Source: Chloroflexia bacterium (GTDB lineage Bacteria; Chloroflexota; Chloroflexia; Thermomicrobiales; CFX8). From it: a stretch of 5,734 nt of DNA. This document shows positions 1 to 5,211 of this stretch, piece by piece. Both the position numbers and the translations under genes were made by a program. Below the pieces are notes generated by a model. It searched no databases. It was not told where the DNA came from and saw nothing but the letters and a program-made list of their open reading frames with translations. How positions within the stretch are numbered: position 1 is the stretch's first letter; every line of letters starts with the position of its first letter. The stretch covers positions 1-5,734 of the forward strand of contig JACCZH010000406.1 in assembly GCA_013696045.1 (NCBI GenBank), given 5' to 3'.

Positions 1-211
1 CGCCGATCTGCAGGATGCCCTGGTAGAGATAGCGGATTGGCTCGCGCTCGGCCTTCCAGATGTCTTCAAGGGCATGATGACACTCATAGAACTGGCCCTC
101 ATTGAAGAGCCGGATGCCTTCGAGCAGACCCTCGGGCGGAGGATCGCCGCAGTGCGGGTTGGGCTTATCCAGGACACCGGATTCCATGACTCGCTTCCAG
201 GCTTCTCCCAT
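1..211 (-). CDS. DUF309 family protein, N-terminal 70 codons (cut by left edge)
   Basis: The minus strand reads open from an ATG at 211 to the window edge, giving 70 residues. Residues 36-52 (FNEGQFYECHEALEDIW) and 63-69 (YQGILQI) match the DUF309 signature: a small helical domain with a conserved H-E-x-L-E-x-x-W core followed by an R-x(4-5)-QG helix. The biochemical role of the family is unknown to me, so none is assigned. The start is supported by GAGGG at 217-221, five bases upstream; an in-frame ATG eight codons later (187) is less well placed, and an in-frame GTG lies four codons upstream. Usual family length is roughly 100-170 residues, so the C-terminal part is missing only because the window ends. 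It is transcribed divergently from the ureohydrolase gene, and the 136-bp gap between them must hold both promoters. Family call is fairly sure; function is not. Confidence 0.85.
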   Translation of the reverse strand, partial: MGEAWKRVMESGVLDKPNPHCGDPPPEGLLEGIRLFNEGQFYECHHALEDIWKAEREPIRYLYQGILQIG

Positions 212-216
212 TGATA

Positions 217-221
217 CCCTC
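217..221 (-). promoter_or_regulatory. Ribosome binding site of the DUF309 gene
   Basis: GAGGG on the minus strand, five bases before the ATG at 211. It favours that start over the in-frame ATG at 187, which has only a weak purine stretch upstream. Confidence 0.55.
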
Positions 222-302
222 ACTCCAACGTTTGCAACGTGGCCTATACGCGCCATTTCCGTTGTACACTGACGCGGTGCAATCTACCTAACATGCTGAC
301 CA

Positions 303-308
303 TATACT
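303..308 (+). promoter_or_regulatory. Candidate -10 element for the ureohydrolase gene
   Basis: TATACT matches the TATAAT consensus at five of six positions and would give a leader of about 33 bases before the ATG at 348. No convincing -35 box is present 16-18 bases upstream and there is no extended -10 TG, so the call is weak. The leader is too short to hold a riboswitch if this promoter is real. Confidence 0.22.
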
Positions 309-334
309 ACCCCTGAATCGGGCGACTATGGCCG

Positions 335-340
335 AAGGAG
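335..340 (+). promoter_or_regulatory. Strong ribosome binding site of the ureohydrolase gene
   Basis: AAGGAG with a seven-base spacer before the ATG at 348. This fixes the start and shows that the long N-terminal extension of the enzyme is translated. Confidence 0.85.
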
Positions 341-347
341 CAGAACC

Positions 348-1520
348 ATGAGCAACGGCGGAGACAGGCTGAGGCGCGAGGACCTGCAGGGTACCTGGGG
401 GATGGAAGCCGAGGAGCTGCTGGAGGGCACCAAGGGCAAAGAGCGCGATGAAGCGCGCCGGGAATTTGGCATCGACGCGGCCGAGAGTATCCGCGACCGC
501 AAGATCAGCCTTTTCGCGCGCGGCCGGCGCTCGAACAACGGCACGTTTACAGGGGTCGATTTCCTTGAAGATATGCGCAAGCTCAGTAGCCAGGATGTGA
601 TTGTCATGGGCGCGCCCTATGATGGCGGAACTACTTTTCGCCCCGGAACGCGCTTTGGGCCGGAGGCGATGCGTCGCATTTCCGGGCTGACTGGTGGGTA
701 CAACGCCGGTATGGGTGTTGATCTCACCGAATCACTCGACATGGTCGATGCGGGAAACATCAACATCATCCCCGGCAACCTGGAGAAGTCGTTCGACCAG
801 ATCGCCAAGGGAGTTGCCTATGCCGCCGAGCGCGGCATCTTCCCGGTTGTCCTGGGCGGCGACCACTCGATTGGCTACCCGGATGTGCGCGGCCTCTCGC
901 CATATGTGGATGGCAACATCGGCATCATCCACTTCGACCGTCACTCAGACCTCTCAGAGTATGCTCTCGATGAGCGTATGCACGGCTCGCCATTCTTTCA
1001 CGCGACCAATATCCCCAACGCGCCGCCCCAGAACCTGGTGCAGATAGGCATTGGTGGCTGGACCAGCTCACGGGAAGGCATGAAGGTTGCCCGTGAGCGT
1101 TCGGCGACGGTTATCACCATGGACGATGTTGACCGCTACGGTGTGGATCGCATCATTGAGTATGCGCTGGACGTTGCCTGGCGCAACGCCAAGGCGGTCT
1201 GGATCTCGTTCGATGTGGACTCGGTTGATCCGGCTTTTGCGCCCGGCACCGGCACCCCCGTGCCAGGCGGCCTTCAGCCACGCGAAGTGATGCGCATGAT
1301 CCGGGCTTTCTCACGCGAAGGTCTGGCCGGCATGGAGGTCGTTGAGGTCTCGCCGCCCTATGACAGCTCCGATATCACCGCGTTGCTCGGGGTGCATGCC
1401 GTGCTTGAATGCCTGGGCACGATGGTCAAGAATGGCCAGCTCGGCAAGCGTCCGGAGATCAAAGAACCTCCGTATGATCTAGCCAAACCGGAGGCCAAGC
1501 GCGACGAGCCGCGGTCGTAG
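348..1520 (+). CDS. Ureohydrolase (agmatinase/arginase superfamily), guanidine-hydrolase-like
   Basis: A 390-residue cytoplasmic enzyme of the arginase/agmatinase fold, which uses a two-metal centre to hydrolyse a guanidino group and release urea or an equivalent product. All expected metal ligands are visible: H173 in GGDHSI (170-175), D197, H199 and D201 in DRHSD, and D289 and D291 in SFDVDSVDP. H212 (MHGSP) and E333 (VEVSP) sit where the catalytic or substrate-binding His and Glu of the family are expected. The catalytic domain starts near residue 66, so about 65 residues form an N-terminal extension; classic agmatinases are about 300-320 residues. The second motif has Arg where most relatives have Ala (DAHxD). 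The extension, the DRHxD motif, the downstream 'LDERMH...FHATN' and 'NLVQIGIGGW' stretches and the length all recall the Ni-dependent guanidine hydrolase GdmH of Synechocystis (Sll1077). That match is from memory, not a search. No HypA/HypB-like nickel chaperone gene lies downstream here. Fold is near certain; substrate (guanidine, agmatine or another guanidino compound) is open. Confidence 0.96.
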   Translation: MSNGGDRLRREDLQGTWGMEAEELLEGTKGKERDEARREFGIDAAESIRDRKISLFARGRRSNNGTFTGVDFLEDMRKLSSQDVIVMGAPYDGGTTFRPGTRFGPEAMRRISGLTGGYNAGMGVDLTESLDMVDAGNINIIPGNLEKSFDQIAKGVAYAAERGIFPVVLGGDHSIGYPDVRGLSPYVDGNIGIIHFDRHSDLSEYALDERMHGSPFFHATNIPNAPPQNLVQIGIGGWTSSREGMKVARERSATVITMDDVDRYGVDRIIEYALDVAWRNAKAVWISFDVDSVDPAFAPGTGTPVPGGLQPREVMRMIRAFSREGLAGMEVVEVSPPYDSSDITALLGVHAVLECLGTMVKNGQLGKRPEIKEPPYDLAKPEAKRDEPRS

Positions 1521-1675
1521 TGTGGGCATCCCAGTTCCCTAATCTGTCTCTGTGACATTCTGTCAAGCATTGCGCGGCGCCTGATGGCGTGTTAGAACAG
1601 CGGCCAGACAGCGCGTGTCGCCAGGGTATGGGACGGGATGACGGCTCACCGGGGGAGATGGGCCGTGGCTTGGGG

Positions 1676-2914
1676 ATGATTCATATGCACATTCAAACAG
1701 TACTGCGGTCCAGGATGCACTATCTCGGTCTCCTGATTGTGTTCAGCATGATGTTTACGCTGCTGCACTCGGCCGGGGCACAAGACACAGAGACAACCAC
1801 TGCTCCCGGCGCGGAAGCTGGAGCGACCTTTCGGGTCTATGGCCACCGGGAAGGTCTGGTTGGCCACACGACGGCCAATGGACACGTCATTCAGCCGGAG
1901 GACTTCTTTGTCGCCTTGCCGTGTTTTTGCGCGCTCTCCAGTCTGGGAGGCAACGAGTTTCAGGTGCGCCTGGAATACAACGGCAAGTCTCTCGTTGTGC
2001 CGGTTTGGGATGTCGGGCCCTGGAATGTCGAGGACAATTATTGGGACCCGCCGTCTGAGCGCACCTGGAGCGGTCTGCCACAGGGCATGCCACAGGCTGA
2101 AGCCGCGTATGAGAATGGATACAACGGCGGGCTGGACGGTTGGGGACGCACTATTCAGTCACCAGCCGGAATTGACATCGGTGATGGCGCCTTCCATGCC
2201 TTGGGCATGACGGGCTCCGACTGGTTGAATGTCACGTTCCTCTGGCTTGAAGCGCCGCATGTCGAAGCTCCCGCGCCGCCTGCCAGCTATACTGATGTCC
2301 CGACCGTCTATTGGGACGAACGACCGCCGCTGGATGATTTCGTTGCGCCAATCGACGACGGACGTTACAGCTATATCCCGGAAACCGGTCACAACGTGCC
2401 GGTGCAGATGCTGGATTACTGGAATAGTCACGGCGGCTGGTGGGTGCACGGTTTGCCGGTGAGTGAGTTCTTCCGCCAGATCCAGCCGGATGGTTCAGAG
2501 CGTTTTGTTCAGTATTTCGAGCGTTCGGTGCTCTCGATCGATCTCTCTGGAAATACCTCACCGCCGGCCGTGCATGCCGACAAGCAGGGTTACAATACCT
2601 ACATTGACCCTGATGCACGGTGGCCGGTCGTAACCTTCGAGCCGAACCCGAACTTTATCTACTTCCCCGAGACCGGGCATATTGTCGCGCACGGATTCAA
2701 GGGTGTGTTCGAGGCGCATGGAGGAGCGGATGTCTTCGGGTATCCGCTCTCTGAGGAATGGACAGCCGTCAATCCTGATGGCCGCAAGGTTGTCTACCAG
2801 GTCTTCGAGCGCGCTCGTTTCGAATGGTGGCCTGACCGGTTGAGCGAGGGGGACGAGATCACCCTGGCTGTGCTGACACTGGAGCGGCTGCAGCGCATTG
2901 GGTGGATAGAGTAG
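1676..2914 (+). CDS. Secreted protein: RlpA-like double-psi barrel plus two PETGH/LGFP-like modules
   Basis: About 412 residues from the ATG at 1676. The frame is open from a GTG at 1589, with ATGs at 1628, 1658 and 1685. I prefer 1676 or 1685 because they place a normal signal peptide at the N terminus: basic n-region, hydrophobic stretch YLGLLIVFSMMFTLL, then AGA/Q near residues 33-36. No start has a strong ribosome binding site. Residues about 50-192 resemble a double-psi beta-barrel: a polar 'GHTTANG' start, VPVWDVGPWN (residues 108-117; the Asp is in the place of the RlpA/expansin 'DRGP' Asp) and GIDIGDGAFHALGM (165-178, like the RlpA 'IDLSxxAAxxLGM'). Between them lies an insert rich in W, Y and G. 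Two modules follow (about 233-283 and 329-379), each with Y.PETGH, HGG..V.G.P.SE, PDG and Q.FER. Such modules occur in secreted proteins of Chloroflexota and recall LGFP wall-binding repeats. It probably acts outside the membrane, perhaps binding glycan. Lytic transglycosylase activity is not shown. Confidence 0.9.
   Translation: MIHMHIQTVLRSRMHYLGLLIVFSMMFTLLHSAGAQDTETTTAPGAEAGATFRVYGHREGLVGHTTANGHVIQPEDFFVALPCFCALSSLGGNEFQVRLEYNGKSLVVPVWDVGPWNVEDNYWDPPSERTWSGLPQGMPQAEAAYENGYNGGLDGWGRTIQSPAGIDIGDGAFHALGMTGSDWLNVTFLWLEAPHVEAPAPPASYTDVPTVYWDERPPLDDFVAPIDDGRYSYIPETGHNVPVQMLDYWNSHGGWWVHGLPVSEFFRQIQPDGSERFVQYFERSVLSIDLSGNTSPPAVHADKQGYNTYIDPDARWPVVTFEPNPNFIYFPETGHIVAHGFKGVFEAHGGADVFGYPLSEEWTAVNPDGRKVVYQVFERARFEWWPDRLSEGDEITLAVLTLERLQRIGWIE
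2372..2812 (+). repeat. Two protein-level repeat modules, 288 bp apart, inside the secreted-protein gene
   Basis: The segments 2372-2524 and 2660-2812 encode modules that align without a gap at an offset of exactly 96 codons. By eye, 22 of 51 aligned residues are identical, including the PETGH, HGG, SE, PDG and FER blocks. At the DNA level they have diverged, so this is an old domain duplication rather than a recent tandem repeat. Confidence 0.85.
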
Positions 2915-2940
2915 GGTTGAGGTTCGATTTCCCCTTTGGC

Positions 2941-2952
2941 TCATGCGCATGA
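2941..2952. repeat. 12-bp perfect palindrome TCATGCGCATGA
   Basis: The sequence equals its own reverse complement. It lies 27 bases after the stop of the secreted-protein gene and 16 bases before the MITE-like element. A spacer-free palindrome is a better protein-binding site than a hairpin, but no regulator is known here. Confidence 0.5.
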
Positions 2953-2968
2953 ACACCGGCTTTTATGC

Positions 2969-3071
2969 GTCATTCCTTCGGTTGCGCTCAGGGCAGGCTC
3001 TGCGGCAATGAAGGATCTCTGGTTTACTTTTCCGTCGGCCCTACGAGAGATCCTTCGTTCCTCAGGATGAC
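2969..3071. repeat. MITE/REP-like dispersed repeat element with inverted arms
   Basis: The inner arms GAAGGATCTCT (3010-3020) and AGAGATCCTTC (3046-3056) are perfectly complementary. They extend to 14 pairs (3007-3020 with 3046-3059) with one G-T wobble, around a 25-base loop. The outer ends are near-complementary, GTCATTCC (2969-2976) and GGATGAC (3065-3071). The GTCAT...CAGG...GAAGGATCTCT pattern is one I recognise from intergenic dispersed repeats of Chloroflexota and some other bacteria. There is no transposase inside, so if mobile it would be non-autonomous. The outer boundaries are my estimate, since no target-site duplication is evident. It could also fold in RNA at the 3' end of the upstream transcript, but it lacks a U-run and is not a standard terminator. 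Confidence 0.65.
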
Positions 3072-3273
3072 CTGAAAATGTCGCTGTACTTCTCCATGCC
3101 GCTTGAGTCGACGCGTTTGGGGCTGAAGCTCTTTTCCTCTGCCCAAATCTCTCCACAACAGCCAATCCTGGCCGTTTTGATAGCATTAACTTTACGTATC
3201 TCCTAAGCTTACCGGGCGCAAGCTGGTTGAATTTGCGCCGCACGTGTAACCAGACGAAGGGATCCCGTCTACA

Positions 3274-3798
3274 TTGCTACGTTTCCACGGGCCGATCTGG
3301 CCACTCGGCGAACGTAAGATTCCCTATCAAGCTCGTCATCAACCCTTCACTCCACGACTGCCGAGGGCGGTCCGCGAACGACCGGCGGTTGTTGCCGCTT
3401 TACTGGCGGCCGTGGGAGTGATCGGAAGTTGGACGATTGTTGTTAACATGGCCAACTGGCCTACCTGGACACTCTTTCTCAGCATACTGGCCTCGGTATT
3501 TACACTCTCAGCAACCGTCATTGGAATGGGGCTGCTCTCGGTTCTGGCTCTGCAGCCAATCCTTGACTCGAAGGCACACAAATGGGACGCGGACCCGCTG
3601 GCCGTGCTCGGTTTGCCGCTGGCGGTACAGCGCAAGTGCGAAGGTCTCGGGTTCTGGACCTGTGAGTCGATGGTCGAATCAATAGACAGGGGCCGCTTCC
3701 CGTGGACCTCGTTGGAATATGATGAGCGTATGCAGGTGGAGCGCTCGCTATCGCTCTGGAAAGCGCATCGTGCCGAGCATCAGAAAACAGCATCGTAG
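3274..3798 (+). CDS. Two-helix membrane protein with possible alpha-CTD-like C-terminal domain
   Basis: A 174-residue protein that I do not recognise as a named family. After a basic N-terminal stretch (about 1-37) come two hydrophobic segments, about 38-59 and 64-94, joined by a short loop (NMANWPT), so both ends probably lie in the cytoplasm. Residues about 108-162 form a soluble tail beginning PLAVLGLPLAVQRKCEGLGF. The spacing L-x-LPL-x(3)-R/K-x(2)-GLGFWTCESMVE resembles the first helices of the RNA polymerase alpha C-terminal domain and related helix-hairpin-helix folds ('LxLSVRxxNxLKxxGIxTxxxL'). This is inference from pattern. The start is weak: TTG at 3274 is the first start after an in-frame stop at 3247-3249, and the only purine run (GAAGGG, 3256-3261) is 12 bases away. 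The next in-frame GTG codons (47 and 49) would lose much of the first helix. Real gene likely, exact start uncertain. Confidence 0.65.
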   Translation: MLRFHGPIWPLGERKIPYQARHQPFTPRLPRAVRERPAVVAALLAAVGVIGSWTIVVNMANWPTWTLFLSILASVFTLSATVIGMGLLSVLALQPILDSKAHKWDADPLAVLGLPLAVQRKCEGLGFWTCESMVESIDRGRFPWTSLEYDERMQVERSLSLWKAHRAEHQKTAS

Positions 3799-3806
3799 AA
3801 ATGTGC

Positions 3807-3828
3807 TGCCCGATACATTGCCCGATAC
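3807..3828 (+). repeat. Tandem direct repeat TGCCCGATAC x2
   Basis: TGCCCGATAC occurs at 3807-3816 and again at 3819-3828, separated by AT, a 12-base period. A third GATAC is at 3840-3844 within the adjoining palindrome. It begins nine bases after the stop of the membrane-protein gene and lies upstream of the flippase-like gene, so it could be a binding site for a regulator of the latter. Confidence 0.5.
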
Positions 3829-3850
3829 TTGTAGTATTTGATACAACAAG
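3828..3850. promoter_or_regulatory. Palindrome with 10-bp arms (operator or hairpin)
   Basis: The arms CTTGTAGTAT (3828-3837) and ATACAACAAG (3841-3850) are complementary at nine of ten positions around a TTG spacer. It directly abuts the direct repeat at 3807-3828. As RNA it would be an AU-rich hairpin without a trailing U-run, so it is a poor intrinsic terminator; an operator upstream of the flippase-like gene is as likely. Confidence 0.45.
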
Positions 3851-3991
3851 GTAAGACAACAGGACAGGGAAGCAATTAACCAGTTTGACATCCGTGCGTG
3901 ACCGGCCTGGGCACGCCTGGTTGTATGGATAACCGGCTCGACTGAACCATTGGGCTTTGAAGATTGATTTCTGGAATGTAGAGCAGCATCG

Positions 3992-5143
3992 ATGAGACGC
4001 TTCATTCTCGTCGTCATTGCAATAGCCGCCGTTGCCGCACTCATTCGATTCGCCGATGTCAGTATTCTGACGACGGCGTTTACGGACATGTCGAGTGCCT
4101 CATTGCTGCTGCTTCTGGGCTTTCTCCTTCTCGGCGCAATTGTCAAGAGCCTGCGCTTCGCCTTTTATCTCCGGGCCGCAAAACTGGATATTCGCTGGCG
4201 TGACGGCATGACTAGCTATCTGGCGGCGCTTTCGGTGGCAGCGCTGCCGGGTGGCGGCTGGCTCTCGGCCCGGCTGGCCCAGGAACATGGCCATGTGCGC
4301 ATGCGCCAGGCTGCGTCTTCGATGTATGTCAGTTTTGTCGGTGACGCGATAGCGGTGTCAATACTCGCCTACGGCATCTTGCTTTATGCGCGTGAGCCGG
4401 CCGTCCGCTTCATTATCCCGGCCATTAGCGTTATTTTCGCAATCTTCCTGGTGACGATGGGCCGCTCGCAGAAGGTATGGGACATGGTCTCGCGGCTCCT
4501 GGCGAAAAAGAGGCTCACCCGCGGCTGGCTCCCTCAGGGACAGGACGTGCACTCCCGTATTCTGGCCGTGATGCAGCCAAAGGTTATCGCGGGCGGGGTG
4601 CTCTTTAGCTTGGTCACGACGCTGGTATCGGCCGCAACCCTCTGGGTCGTGGTAGGCGGCCTGACGTTCCGGGGGATTTCATACTTTGAGGGCGTTACCA
4701 TCATGGCGATGTCCGAAGCGACCGCAATCGTCATACCGGTTCCGTCCGGCATTGGTGTTACTGACACGTCGATGGCGGCCCAGCTGAACTTGTTGGCCAT
4801 CGGCTTCCTGCGCGCCACCTATGTTGCGTTGGCCTATCGCTCGGTAGACCTGCTGTTCAAGACCGTATTTGGCACGACCGTGCTAATTCTGTTCTACAAC
4901 CGCTTGCTGATGCAGATCTTGCATGTCCGCCGCCGGGCACGGAAGGCGTACCGGGTGGCAATCCAGGTTGGTCAGCGGAGCTTTAACATGCCGATGAGCG
5001 TTGCCAGAGTGCTCTGGCGACTACACGCGACCTCTGCCCCAATCGTGGTCACCTATGAGAGCCGCGGCGTCCCCCAGCGTCACCGCCAGCGCCACGATGA
5101 ACAACCCGCTACCGTGAACCCAGAGGATTTCGTGAGTGGTTAG
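3992..5143 (+). CDS. Flippase-like membrane protein (LPG_synthase_TM / UPF0104 type)
   Basis: A 383-residue polytopic inner-membrane protein resembling the transmembrane domain of lysylphosphatidylglycerol synthases (MprF-like, TIGR00374 type), proposed to move or flip lipids. Hydrophobic segments appear near residues 3-19, 36-52, 111-133, 137-156, 198-222, 240-252, 262-283 and 288-306. Two landmarks support the family: S53-L-R-F...Y59 at the end of the second helix followed by ALPGGGW (84-90), corresponding to the usual 'PGRxGE'-like loop, and PVPSGIGVTDTSM (249-261), corresponding to the conserved 'PxPGGLGxxE' motif. There is no soluble aminoacyl-transferase domain, so this is the stand-alone type and LPG synthesis is not implied. 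Residues 312-383 form a hydrophilic tail rich in Arg, His and Gln. The ATG at 3992 gives a proper first helix, but only weak GAG purines precede it. It is convergent with the PAP2 gene, 68 bp away. Family fairly sure; substrate unknown. Confidence 0.92.
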   Translation: MRRFILVVIAIAAVAALIRFADVSILTTAFTDMSSASLLLLLGFLLLGAIVKSLRFAFYLRAAKLDIRWRDGMTSYLAALSVAALPGGGWLSARLAQEHGHVRMRQAASSMYVSFVGDAIAVSILAYGILLYAREPAVRFIIPAISVIFAIFLVTMGRSQKVWDMVSRLLAKKRLTRGWLPQGQDVHSRILAVMQPKVIAGGVLFSLVTTLVSAATLWVVVGGLTFRGISYFEGVTIMAMSEATAIVIPVPSGIGVTDTSMAAQLNLLAIGFLRATYVALAYRSVDLLFKTVFGTTVLILFYNRLLMQILHVRRRARKAYRVAIQVGQRSFNMPMSVARVLWRLHATSAPIVVTYESRGVPQRHRQRHDEQPATVNPEDFVSG

Positions 5144-5160
5144 GGGATCGTCGTCCCAAT

Positions 5161-5173
5161 GTCGCGCCGCGAC
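5161..5173. repeat. Small GC-rich inverted repeat between convergent genes
   Basis: GTCGC-GCC-GCGAC is a perfect five-pair stem with a three-base loop, in the 68-bp gap between the convergent flippase-like and PAP2 genes. There is no T-run on either strand, so calling it a bidirectional terminator would be a guess; its location is the only support. Confidence 0.25.
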
Positions 5174-5211
5174 TCCGAGCATCCGGGCCGCCGGTCCTTC
5201 CATCGCCGGGA

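Larger units (their letters stand above)
2915..3273. other. 359-bp region with no credible gene
   Basis: Between the secreted-protein stop and the next gene there is no frame with a family-like protein. The region holds a 12-bp perfect palindrome (2941-2952) and the inverted-repeat element at 2969-3071. The remainder, 3072-3273, shows nothing recognisable and is more AT-rich near 3175-3205. A minus-strand frame across 2941-3243 owes part of its translation to the repeat element and is rejected. I found no convincing terminator for the upstream gene and no clear promoter for the downstream one. Confidence 0.6.

Noticed and set aside
212..347. Guanidine riboswitch (ykkC type or mini-ykkC) ahead of the ureohydrolase
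   Set aside because: I looked for the conserved guanidine-I blocks and for paired ACGR-loop hairpins and did not find them; the likely leader is also short.
1577..1590. Hairpin after the ureohydrolase gene as a terminator
   Set aside because: CGCC-TGAT-GGCG makes only four to five pairs and has no T-run, so it is not a credible intrinsic terminator.
1589..1675. GTG start at 1589 for the secreted protein
   Set aside because: It would add 29 polar residues before a normal signal peptide and has no ribosome binding site; a start at 1676 or 1685 is more sensible, though not proven.
2232..2618. Minus-strand 128-residue frame inside the secreted-protein gene
   Set aside because: Composition is Arg/Pro/Ala-rich as expected from antisense of a GC-rich gene; the plus strand encodes clear conserved modules.
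2941..3243. Minus-strand 100-residue open frame
   Set aside because: It reads across the palindrome and the MITE-like repeat (the 'SGHPEERRISR' stretch is the repeat translated), has no family-like features and lies in the gap between genes.
3885..3890. TTGACA as a -35 box for the flippase-like gene
   Set aside because: It is a perfect -35 hexamer, but no -10-like sequence is found 15-19 bases downstream; the nearest TATGGA is 33 bases away.
5144..5160. GGGA...TCCC hairpin just after the flippase-like gene
   Set aside because: The stem is only four pairs with a six-base loop and no T-run follows.
5021..5203. Minus-strand 60-residue frame following the PAP2 gene
   Set aside because: It mostly overlaps the 3' end of the flippase-like gene in antisense, has no recognisable domain, and the PAP2 protein already ends normally at 5212.
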